Below, piece after piece: positions 43,798-52,226 of a stretch of 64,000 bases of DNA. The stretch comes from Arabiibacter massiliensis (GTDB lineage Bacteria; Actinomycetota; Coriobacteriia; Coriobacteriales; Eggerthellaceae): positions 124,001 to 188,000 of the forward strand of contig NZ_LT827021.1 of the NCBI RefSeq assembly GCF_900169505.1, read 5' to 3'. Below the pieces are notes generated by a model. The model had not been told where the DNA came from, made no database searches, and saw nothing but the letters and a program-made list of their open reading frames with translations. Position numbers and translations under genes: made by a program. Positions within the stretch are counted from its first letter, which is position 1. Each line of letters begins with the position of its first letter.

Positions 43798-45843
43798 TCA
43801 CACATTGTCCTCCAGGTCAACCTGCATGAGGTAGACGTTCTCGCGGAGGCGCTTGTAGGAGGAGCGGCAGAGCTCGCCCTTCTCGTAGCGGGTCTGGATC
43901 TGCTCGAGCTCCAGGCGCAGGCCCAGCCGCTCGATCTCGACGGCCTTGCCCGCCGTGGTGGCCATCGCGGTGATGGAGGGGTTGGCGTTTTTCAGGTTGC
44001 GCACGGCGCGCTGGTATTCCAGCAGAAGCGCGCTCACGTCCTCGGCGGGCACGTCGGCCTCGGGCGAGGCCAGAATCGCGCGCAGCTTCTCCGAGACGTG
44101 CTCGGCCGAGCGTATCTGCAGGTCGCGGACGGCTTGGGTACGCTCGGTCATGCTTGCGCCCGGGAGGCCGCGCACGAAGCGGTGCCACCCCGAGCGGAGG
44201 ATGGCGCGGGCGCGCAACAGGAAGTTGTGGACCGACCAGCGCCCCCGATGGTGCCGGAGCATGTTCTCGATGCGGCCGAGGCGGCTCAGGTACTGGTAGC
44301 CGACGAGGGGGTAGATGTCCTCTCGGTTGATGAGCCCCTCGACGAGCTCCTGCTCCCAGTGGACGGCCTGCAGCCGAAGCGCGATGTTCGGCTCCTGCTC
44401 GATGTCGTTGGTGCTCTTGATGCGGGCGACGCGCTGGTTGTAGGAGCGGAGCACCACCTGCGTGGCCGCGCGGGTCTCGGGGGTCTGGCGCGAGGCCAGC
44501 TCCTCGATGACGGAGCGCAGGATCTGAAGGCTCACCTGCGTCTCGTCGCAACGTATGTCCTCGTCGGAGGCGGGCTTCTTGGGCGCGAGCAGCGGCACGA
44601 CGAACGTGGCGAGCAGCAGCGTGACCACGATGACGCCGCATGCCAGGAAGATGACGAGGTCGCGCTGGGGGAAGGGAGCCGAGGCCCCCGCAGCGTCGGC
44701 GGGCAGGTAGAAGGGGATGGTGAAGATCACCGCCAGGGTGATGGTCCCCTTCGGGCCCGCGAGCGCCATCGTGAGCGCCGAGCGCGCGGCCTGCCTCCAG
44801 CCCGTGCGCCTCTCCGCCGGGAAGGAGCGGTCGTGCACGCGTTCCACGCCGAGAAGCCACAGGAACCGCACGGCCAGATAGATGAACGTGATCAGCAGGA
44901 CGACGCCGATGAGCAGGCCGTTCTCGATGCTCGCATCGTCCCAGGAGCGTTGCATGGCGCGCGGCAGCTGGGTTCCCAGCAGCACGAACACCACGCCGTT
45001 GAGCGCGAAGGACACCACGCGCCACACGCTCGTGGATACGATGTTCATGCGCGAGATGGACGGCCCGATGGTGCGCGGCGAGATGACGTTCACCAGGCCC
45101 GCCGCCACGACGGCGAGGATGCCGCTCGTGCCCAGGGCGTCGCCCGCGAGGTAGACGATGAACGGGGTGAACACCTCGAACAGCACGTGGAACGTCGTGT
45201 TCTCGAGCCCCCAGGAGCGCACCTTGCGCACGATGAGGTTGCCGAGATATCCCAGCACGAGCCCCACCGCGATGCCGCCGAAGAAGCTGAACAAAAAGTC
45301 GGTGGTGGCGTTGACGAGCGAGAACGACCCCGTGACGGCGGCGGCCAGCGCGAACTGGAACGCCACGATGCCCGACGCGTCGTTGATGAGCGACTCGCCC
45401 TCCAGGATGCTCTTCGCGCGCGGCGAGAGGTCCGTCTCCTTCGAGAGCGACGCCACGGCCACGGCGTCGGTGGGCCCGAGCGCCGCGCCGAGCGCGATGG
45501 CCACAGCCAGCTCCACGGGTAGAAGCAGGTTCACCGAGAACCCGATGATCACCGCCGTGACGATGACGAGCCCCACGGCCAGCGACAGCACGGGCCTGCG
45601 GTTGCGCCACAGGGCGCCCTTGTCCACGTTCTTCGCCTCGTCGAACAGAAGCGGCGCGATGAACAGCACGAGGAAGAGCTCGGGGTCGAGCCGGATGTTG
45701 ATCTGCTGCTGGGCGAGAAGCGCGATGGCCAGCCCGAGCGCGATCTGGATGAGCGGCGAGGATACCTTGGGCACGAGCTGGTCGATCACCGAGGAGAGGA
45801 GGACCGCGGCCAGCATGAGGAGGGCGAGCATGAGCGCTTCCAA
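43798..45843 (-). CDS. Monovalent cation:proton antiporter, CPA1 family
   Basis: A 681-residue NhaP/CPA1-type Na+/H+ antiporter. About 12 membrane helices fill residues 1-415, with the family motifs LFIAPLLFDEAKNVD, ALGAALGPTDAVAVASL and the ion-binding EGESLINDASGIVAFQ (the Asp of the ND pair), then LAGPKGTITLAVIF. The 265-residue cytoplasmic tail is largely helical and probably regulatory. It would expel Na+ or K+ in exchange for protons to control pH and salt. It is a single gene on the minus strand between argS and the DUF1836 gene. Confidence 0.94.
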   Translation of the reverse strand: MEALMLALLMLAAVLLSSVIDQLVPKVSSPLIQIALGLAIALLAQQQINIRLDPELFLVLFIAPLLFDEAKNVDKGALWRNRRPVLSLAVGLVIVTAVIIGFSVNLLLPVELAVAIALGAALGPTDAVAVASLSKETDLSPRAKSILEGESLINDASGIVAFQFALAAAVTGSFSLVNATTDFLFSFFGGIAVGLVLGYLGNLIVRKVRSWGLENTTFHVLFEVFTPFIVYLAGDALGTSGILAVVAAGLVNVISPRTIGPSISRMNIVSTSVWRVVSFALNGVVFVLLGTQLPRAMQRSWDDASIENGLLIGVVLLITFIYLAVRFLWLLGVERVHDRSFPAERRTGWRQAARSALTMALAGPKGTITLAVIFTIPFYLPADAAGASAPFPQRDLVIFLACGVIVVTLLLATFVVPLLAPKKPASDEDIRCDETQVSLQILRSVIEELASRQTPETRAATQVVLRSYNQRVARIKSTNDIEQEPNIALRLQAVHWEQELVEGLINREDIYPLVGYQYLSRLGRIENMLRHHRGRWSVHNFLLRARAILRSGWHRFVRGLPGASMTERTQAVRDLQIRSAEHVSEKLRAILASPEADVPAEDVSALLLEYQRAVRNLKNANPSITAMATTAGKAVEIERLGLRLELEQIQTRYEKGELCRSSYKRLRENVYLMQVDLEDNV

Positions 45844-45950
45844 GGCGGGCCTCCTAACGGCGGACGGTTCGGCGGGTGATGGGCGGGAGCTTCATTGTAC
45901 CCGAGCGCTCCGAGCGCGCCGCGCCGCGCCGCCGAAAGTTCGCAGGATGT

Positions 45951-46496
45951 TTACCGATCGGGGGAACCGGCCGCCGCGATGCTCGCCTTGATGTGGAGGG
46001 TGTAGGCCACCGCCGCCGTGGACGCCAGCACCAGATCGCGCTCGAAATCCCCATCGTTTAGGCCGCTCATCAGGCCCTGCGGGCTGGACGGCTCGGGCGA
46101 GAACAGCGCGCGCAGGGCGGCTTCGAACGCGTCGCAGTAGTAGTCGTAGGCCACGTGCGTGTCGAAGCTGGCTATCTGCATGCGGATGAGCCGGTCGATC
46201 TCGGCGATGGAGAACGTCTGCTTGAGCGTGCAGATGACGATGAGGTAGGCGATGTGCGAGCGCGTGTACTTCTTGCCGGCCGCCGAAGCCAGCACGCCCT
46301 GCTTCACGTAGTTGTTCACCATCGAGCGCGTGATGATCTTCTCGTCGGGCTGGTAGAGGGGCTCGAGCGTCTGCTCGAGGTAGCCTATGAGCTGGTCCAT
46401 GTACAGGTCGATGCCGGGGATGTCGTCGTAGCGGGGCAGCCTGAATGCGGCGAGGCGGGTGGCGTAGGGGGATTCGTTGACGGACGCGATGTTCAC
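45951..46496 (-). CDS. DUF1836 domain protein, putative HTH regulator
   Basis: A 181-residue protein of the DUF1836 family. Its landmarks are FRLPRYDDIPGIDLYMDQLIGYLEQTLEP at about 15-45, then ITRSMVNNYVKQGVLASAAGKKYTRSHIAYLIVICTLKQTFSIAEIDRLI, which has the look of a MerR-like winged helix. DUF1836 function is not settled; a DNA-binding role is inferred. I choose GTG 46496 because AAAGG lies 9 nt upstream and family homology starts just after; a longer ATG frame from 46613 would run through the promoter region. It is divergent from degV. Confidence 0.82.
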   Translation of the reverse strand: MNIASVNESPYATRLAAFRLPRYDDIPGIDLYMDQLIGYLEQTLEPLYQPDEKIITRSMVNNYVKQGVLASAAGKKYTRSHIAYLIVICTLKQTFSIAEIDRLIRMQIASFDTHVAYDYYCDAFEAALRALFSPEPSSPQGLMSGLNDGDFERDLVLASTAAVAYTLHIKASIAAAGSPDR

Positions 46497-46589
46497 GGAA
46501 GGTGCCTTTCGCTCTGGACGGGGGCGGTGTGCGCCGAAGCCGCCTTCGAGGATAGCAAGAAGGGCGTTTCGCGTCAATCTTCGATACCG

Positions 46590-46645
46590 CTTGACTTGGT
46601 TATCTTCAACCAATAACCTAGTATTGGAAACTAGATTGAACGGGT
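46590..46645 (+). promoter_or_regulatory. Promoter/operator region of degV
   Basis: A -35 box TTGACT is followed 17 nt later by a weak -10 TAACCT. Overlapping it are two small inverted repeats, GGTTAT-9-ATAACC and CTAGT-7-ACTAG. These could be operators for the divergently encoded DUF1836 protein. Inferred from sequence symmetry and position. Confidence 0.45.
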
Positions 46646-46672
46646 CGCCCCGCAGACCGGAAAGCAGGTATC

Positions 46673-47524
46673 ATGGACACCAGCCGCATCGCCCTCATCG
46701 TGGACTCGTGCACCGACGTGCCGCCGGAGGACATCGAGCGCTACGGCATGTACGTGGTGCCCCTCCAGGTGAACTACGAGAACGAGAGCTTCCTCGACAA
46801 GGTGACCATCTCGCCGCAGGAGGTGTACGACCGCTTCGCGCAGGAGATCCCCACCACGTCCACGCCCACGCCGGCCATCGCGCGCGAGGTGCTCGAGCGC
46901 GTCGTGGCCGACGGGTACGAGCAGGCGGTGATCGTCACCATCTCGAGCGGGCTCTCGGCCACCTTCGAGCTCATGCGCTCGCTTTCCGCCGGCATCGCGG
47001 GCCTCGAATGCTGCCTGGTGGACACGAAGAACATCGGCATGGGCGCCGGGCTCGTCGTGCTCGCCATCGCGCGCATGCTGGAAGGCGGCGCGACGCTCGA
47101 CGACGTGCGGCGCGAGGCCGACCGCATCGTGGCCAGCACGAAGGTGTTCTTCTGCGTGGACACGCTGGAGTACCTGCACAAAGGCGGGCGCATCGGCAAC
47201 GTGACCTACGCGGTGGGCAGCCTCCTTGACATGCGCCCGGTCATCACGTGCAACGAGCAGGGCGTGTACGTGACGGTGTCGAAGGCGAAGGGCCGCCGCC
47301 AGTCCCTCAAGAAGGCCATGGCGTGCGCCGAGAAGTTCGCCGCGCAGTTCCCGCGCCGCACGATGGCCGTGGTGAACGGCGACGCGGCCGCGGAGGCCGC
47401 CGAGGTGCGCGCCGAGCTGGGAGAGCGCATCGACGCCGAAGCGTGGTACGAGGGCCAGATCAGCCCCGTGCTCGTAGTGCACACCGGGCCCGGCCTCATC
47501 GGCATCGGCGTCTGCGGCGCGTAA
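46673..47524 (+). CDS. DegV family fatty-acid-binding protein
   Basis: A 283-residue DegV/FakB-type protein, which binds a fatty acid between two domains and presents it to a kinase for incorporation into phospholipid. Landmarks are IALIVDSCTDVPPEDIERYGMYVVPLQV, the TSTPTPAIAREVLERV helix, VTISSGLSATFE (ligand carboxylate site), DTKNIGMGAGLVVL, and the C-terminal LVVHTGPGLIGIGVCG. Complete and of usual size. No fatty-acid kinase gene is nearby. Confidence 0.94.
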   Translation: MDTSRIALIVDSCTDVPPEDIERYGMYVVPLQVNYENESFLDKVTISPQEVYDRFAQEIPTTSTPTPAIAREVLERVVADGYEQAVIVTISSGLSATFELMRSLSAGIAGLECCLVDTKNIGMGAGLVVLAIARMLEGGATLDDVRREADRIVASTKVFFCVDTLEYLHKGGRIGNVTYAVGSLLDMRPVITCNEQGVYVTVSKAKGRRQSLKKAMACAEKFAAQFPRRTMAVVNGDAAAEAAEVRAELGERIDAEAWYEGQISPVLVVHTGPGLIGIGVCGA

Positions 47525-47569
47525 GGGAGCGCGTCGCGACCCCCTTCCCGTGCACCCGGGATCGCCCCG

Positions 47570-47726
47570 ACGACACAAAAACCGGTCGGTTTGGCACTCG
47601 ATGCGCGCATCCGCATCGCTTCTGTTTGATGCGAGCTGGGAAAACGTTCATTCGAAAATGACCGACGGCCATTCAAGGCTGATTTTTCCGTTCGTTCAGT
47701 GCCAAACCGACCGGTTTTTGTGTCGT
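47570..47726. repeat. Long inverted repeat, 29-bp perfect arms
   Basis: The arms 47570-47598 (ACGACACAAAAACCGG...) and 47698-47726 are exact reverse complements over 29 bp, 99 nt apart, in the 239-nt gap after degV. The layout matches the element at 20137-20272, but the arm sequence differs. No reading frame of note lies between the arms. MITE-like or a transcript-folding element. Confidence 0.9.
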
Positions 47727-47763
47727 GCATCCGCGTTAGAGGTCTGGCACTCCGGCTGACTCC

Positions 47764-48726
47764 TCAGTATGGATCGAGCAGATGGTTCCTCAGCTCGATG
47801 TGCTTCGGCAACCATCCCGCCGGGCTCAATCGCGGACGTTTGCCGAGACGGCTGGCAACGTGGCGTATGACCATTTCGAACTCCGCCGCATTGTGCAGAT
47901 GCCTGTTCGCCACGGTTACCACCTCTATCCCCATGTGGGCCAAGGCGGTTCTGCGCGTTGCGTCGCTGGCGATGCGATCGTCCCCGGAATGGTGGAGGTC
48001 GCTGTCGTACTCGATGGCCAGCTTCGCATCGGGCCAGATGAGGTCGCATCGCAAGGATCTCCTTCCCGTAGCCCTCCAGACGTTGCGGGTGGTCGGAATG
48101 ACGTAGTTCATCTTGGGAACGGGGAGGCCGCCTCCTCCGAGCCTGACGGGCAAATCGAACAGCAGGGAGATAGTCGTTTCTCTCGGCGACTCGGATCCGT
48201 CTTGGATGTATCGCAGGGCGTCGCGCATCCTTCCTATCCCGCTTTCCCCGGCGCAGCGTTCGGCAAGCGACTCGATCCGAACGACATCGGTGAGAGGCGG
48301 CCTTTCATACGCCTTCTTGTCTTCGGGGGAGAGGCCGTATCTTCCGCAGAACTCCGTTCCAAGCTGAGCCAGATGAGGGAGGGAGAGCTTCGGGGAGAGG
48401 CGTATGAGAAGGAGCTCCGGGGAGGCCACGAAGACGCCCGGCTCCATCTCGAAGAAGCTTCCCGAGGGAAACGGGGAGGCGTGTACGCGGCATCGCACGT
48501 CGTTCCCCCTGAACCGGTCGTCGCCGGCGCGCACGAGCAGGTCGAGGGGTTCGCGGGCAAGGGCGGGATGGCGGCCGAGTAGGCTTCGGATGCGCTCGGG
48601 GCTGGGTTTGCCGGAGGTGATCGGGGGCCTTCCGACGCGTGCGGGGGAAACCTTGCCGTGCGGTCCGAGGGAGCGCCAGTAGGCGAGGGCGGAATCGTCG
48701 CATATGTAGAGCGCGGGGCGGTCCAT
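47764..48726 (-). CDS. Hypothetical protein with Vsr/DUF559-like nuclease-fold C-terminus
   Basis: A 320-residue protein. The N-terminal 200 residues are unrecognised. The C-terminal part (about 220-300), RCDLIWPDAKLAIEYDSDLHHSG...RRTALAHMGIEVVTVANRH, resembles the Vsr/DUF559-type PD-(D/E)XK fold: an Asp before a beta strand, an E-Y-D in place of E-x-D/K, and a following strand with V-T. Whether it still cuts DNA is uncertain because the Lys is replaced. It could be a stand-alone nuclease, or an AbiEi-like DNA-binding protein linked to such a domain. It is a single gene between an inverted repeat and a two-component system. Confidence 0.75.
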   Translation of the reverse strand: MDRPALYICDDSALAYWRSLGPHGKVSPARVGRPPITSGKPSPERIRSLLGRHPALAREPLDLLVRAGDDRFRGNDVRCRVHASPFPSGSFFEMEPGVFVASPELLLIRLSPKLSLPHLAQLGTEFCGRYGLSPEDKKAYERPPLTDVVRIESLAERCAGESGIGRMRDALRYIQDGSESPRETTISLLFDLPVRLGGGGLPVPKMNYVIPTTRNVWRATGRRSLRCDLIWPDAKLAIEYDSDLHHSGDDRIASDATRRTALAHMGIEVVTVANRHLHNAAEFEMVIRHVASRLGKRPRLSPAGWLPKHIELRNHLLDPY

Positions 48727-48811
48727 GCGCTGACGATACCACGGTTCACGGCCGCGCTCCTTCAAAGAAATATTGTCGCCGCACGCGGATTTTGAGCCGC
48801 CCTCCGTTTTC

Positions 48812-50230
48812 TCACGCCAGGGGCAGGGAGATCTCCACGGCGAAGCCGTGGCCGGGGTCGCTGGCCAGGGAGAGCGCGCCGCCGTGGGCCCGCGCGATGC
48901 GGTCCACCAGCACCAGTCCCAGGCCGTGCTCCTCGCCGTAGGAGCCGGCGGCGCTCTTCGCGGTGCGCGAGCGGGCCAGGCGCGCCTCGAGCGCGGCCAG
49001 CTCCTCGCGCGTGGCACCGGCGCCGTCATCGGCCACGCGCACGGCGGCGCTTCCCTCGCGCGCCGCCAGCGACACGGCCACGTGGCAGCCGGCCTCGTTG
49101 TGCAGGCGCGCGTTGGCGATGGCGTTCTCCACGGCGCGCGTGAGCAGGCGCTCGTCGCCCATCACGATGGCGTCTGCCGCGCCCTCCTCCACGTCCAGCT
49201 CAAGCGGGTGCAGCTCGTCGAGCCCCCCGTTCACATGCTCGGCCACCACGGTGCGCAGAAGGCGCGCCAGCTGCACGCGCTCCAGCTTGAGCGGCTGCAT
49301 GTCGTAGTCCAGCTGCGAGGCCGTGTTCAGGTCGGTGACCAGGTCGGCTATGCGCAGCCCCTGCGCGCGGATGACGGCCGCCCGCTCCCGCGCGCCGGCG
49401 CTCAGGCCCTCGTCGGCCGCGAGGGCGTCGGCGTGCCCGAGTATCATGGAGAGCGGCGTGCGGATGTCGTGCGACACGCCGCGTATCCACATCACGCGCG
49501 CCGCATCCTTCTGCTCGATGATGCCCGACACCTCGGTGAGGCGCTCGCCGATCTCGCCCAGGTCGCCCTTCAGGCGCACCTCGGCCGCGCGGCCCTCCGA
49601 GAGCTTGTCCAGCGCGTCGGCGATGGGGGCCACGGCGTTCTGCGTGCGCCGACGCGACACCGCGTACAGCAGGAACAGTATGGCCACGTCCACGGCGAAT
49701 ACCAGCAGCACGTAGAGCGGTGCGTTGCGCATGGTGGAGGCGGGGTAGGTAAGGCCCATCGTCCAGTACGCGCCCTTCGGGAAGCCCACGGCCAGAAGCC
49801 CGTCGTCGCGATCCCAGAAGAACGTGGGGTAGCCGGCCACGTCGTCGTAATGCGCGGCCATGGCGACGTCGTTGACGGAATAGGTGCGGGGCACGTCGTC
49901 GGGCAGGTTCTGCGACCAGGCCACGGCGCCTTTTCCGTCGATGAGCATCGCCCAGGCGCCGTGGCTCGCAAGCGCCTCGGCGCCGGCCTCGTCCAGCCGA
50001 TAGGCGCCGTCCGTTTGCGCGAGGGCCGCATCCGCTGCGCGCGTGACCGTGGCGGGGGTGCCGTCGTTGAAGTTCGCCTCCGACTCCCGGTAGGCGATGA
50101 CGGTGTACAGGAAGAAGTCCACCACCACGATGAGGAATGCGAGCGCCACGAACAGCAGCAGCTGCTTCGTGAAGAACCGCGCGAAGTTCGGGGTGCGGCC
50201 CCCGCGCCGCCGGCCGGCCGATCGGGCCAT
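48812..50230 (-). CDS. Sensor histidine kinase
   Basis: A 472-residue membrane kinase. Helix one (about 22-45), an extracellular sensing domain of about 125 residues and helix two (about 170-190) precede a HAMP-like stretch. Then come the dimerisation helix with GVSHDIRTPLSMILGHADAL (phospho-His near 254) and the ATPase domain with ENAIANARLHN (N box), ADDGAG and HGLGLVLVDRIA (G boxes). It should phosphorylate the response regulator encoded 2 nt upstream. The extracellular domain is larger than in BceS-type kinases that only sense via the transporter, so it may detect a ligand itself. Start at ATG 50230. Confidence 0.94.
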   Translation of the reverse strand: MARSAGRRRGGRTPNFARFFTKQLLLFVALAFLIVVVDFFLYTVIAYRESEANFNDGTPATVTRAADAALAQTDGAYRLDEAGAEALASHGAWAMLIDGKGAVAWSQNLPDDVPRTYSVNDVAMAAHYDDVAGYPTFFWDRDDGLLAVGFPKGAYWTMGLTYPASTMRNAPLYVLLVFAVDVAILFLLYAVSRRRTQNAVAPIADALDKLSEGRAAEVRLKGDLGEIGERLTEVSGIIEQKDAARVMWIRGVSHDIRTPLSMILGHADALAADEGLSAGARERAAVIRAQGLRIADLVTDLNTASQLDYDMQPLKLERVQLARLLRTVVAEHVNGGLDELHPLELDVEEGAADAIVMGDERLLTRAVENAIANARLHNEAGCHVAVSLAAREGSAAVRVADDGAGATREELAALEARLARSRTAKSAAGSYGEEHGLGLVLVDRIARAHGGALSLASDPGHGFAVEISLPLA

Positions 50231-50232
50231 GG

Positions 50233-50982
<750 letters not shown>

Positions 50983-51149
50983 CGCCGGCCTCCTTCCCTC
51001 GTCCCCGCCATTATAGGGCACGCGGCCGCCCGCGCGGGCGGCCGCAGCCGATCGTAAGGCAGGCGCAAGGCGGGGTAAGGCAACCGCAAGGCAGGCGCAC
51101 AGGGCGCGTAAGGCCCGCCGCGTAAGCTGGAGACATGCAAGCGGAGCCC

Positions 51150-51385
51150 TTTGTCATCCTGAGCGGAGCGAACGCGGGAGCTGCCCACTTTGTCATCCTG
51201 AGCGGAGCAAACGAAGTGAGCGCAGTCGAAGGATCCCCTGCGGCGCCAGCCGTGACGCTTCCCGCTGGCGCCGCACGGGATCCTTCGACTCCGGCCTACG
51301 GCCTCCGCTCAGGATGACAAAAAGGGGGCCTACGGCCTCCGCTCAGGATGACAAAAAGGAGGTCTACGGCCTCCGCTCAGACAAA
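51150..51385. repeat. Hairpin-rich intergenic repeat element
   Basis: Direct copies of TTTGTCATCCTGAGCGGAGC occur at 51150-51169 and 51189-51208, inverted copies (GCTCAGGATGACAAA) at 51307-51321 and 51341-51355, and a partial inverted copy at 51375-51385. Between them an inverted repeat of 26 bp with one mismatch (51225-51250, 51264-51289) forms a long stem. The phrase GCCTACGGCCTCCGCTCAGG is repeated. This fills most of the 422-nt gap 50983-51404 and ends at the ribosome site of the transporter gene. Confidence 0.85.
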
Positions 51386-51404
51386 TTGCGAAAGGAGACG
51401 GAAC

Positions 51405-52226
51405 ATGACGGCACAACATGCGGCCCGGCCGGCGCAGACGGTGGTGGAGGTGCGGGGCATCAGCAAGCGCTACGGCGGCGACGCCCGCAAACGCTCGGAG
51501 GCGAGCGTCACCCAGGCGCTCGACCGGGTGAGCCTCACCGTGGCTTCGGGCGAGTTCGTGGGCATCATGGGGCCTTCGGGTTCGGGCAAGTCGACGCTGC
51601 TCAACTGCCTGGCCACCATCGACGCGCCCACGAGCGGGCAGATCGTGATCGGCGGCCGCACGGTCACCAACCTCCACGGCAAGGAGCTGGCCCGGTTCCG
51701 CCGCGACGACTTGGGCTTCATCTTCCAGGACGCGAACCTGCTCGACACGCTCACGGCCTACGAGAACATCGCGCTCGCGCTCACCATCCAGAAGACTCCT
51801 CCGGGCGAGATCGACGCGCGGGTGCGCGAGGCGGCCCGCCAGCTGGGTATCGAGGAGGTGCTCGAGAAGCACCCCTTCCAGATGTCGGGCGGCCAGCGCC
51901 AGCGCGTGGCAGCCGCGCGCGCCACGGTCACGCGCCCGCACCTCGTGCTGGCCGACGAGCCCACGGGCGCGCTCGACTCGAAATCGGCGGCGGCGCTGCT
52001 CGAGTCGCTCGAGGGCCTCAACGCGCGCGGGGCCACCATCCTCATGGTCACGCACGACGCGGTGTCGGCGAGCTATTGCGGGCGCATCGTGTTCATCAAG
52101 GACGGCCGCCTCTACGGCGAGCTGCGCCGCCAGGGAACCGACCGCTCGACGTTCTACCGCCGCATCGTGGACATCGTCACCGGCATGGGCGGCGACGCCG
52201 AGGGGGCGTTGGCCCATGCTTGTTAA
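51405..52226 (+). CDS. ABC transporter ATP-binding protein, BceA-like
   Basis: A 273-residue ATPase of the MacB/BceA type: Walker A GPSGSGKST (56-64), Q loop FIFQDANLL, signature MSGGQRQR near 160, Walker B LVLADEP, and the H loop VTHD. It ends beyond the H loop with a 40-residue tail. Together with the overlapping permease it should form an antimicrobial-peptide resistance or lipid-II-cycle protection complex at the membrane. AAAGGAGAC precedes ATG 51405. The overlap with the permease gene is 11 nt. Confidence 0.95.
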   Translation: MTAQHAARPAQTVVEVRGISKRYGGDARKRSEASVTQALDRVSLTVASGEFVGIMGPSGSGKSTLLNCLATIDAPTSGQIVIGGRTVTNLHGKELARFRRDDLGFIFQDANLLDTLTAYENIALALTIQKTPPGEIDARVREAARQLGIEEVLEKHPFQMSGGQRQRVAAARATVTRPHLVLADEPTGALDSKSAAALLESLEGLNARGATILMVTHDAVSASYCGRIVFIKDGRLYGELRRQGTDRSTFYRRIVDIVTGMGGDAEGALAHAC

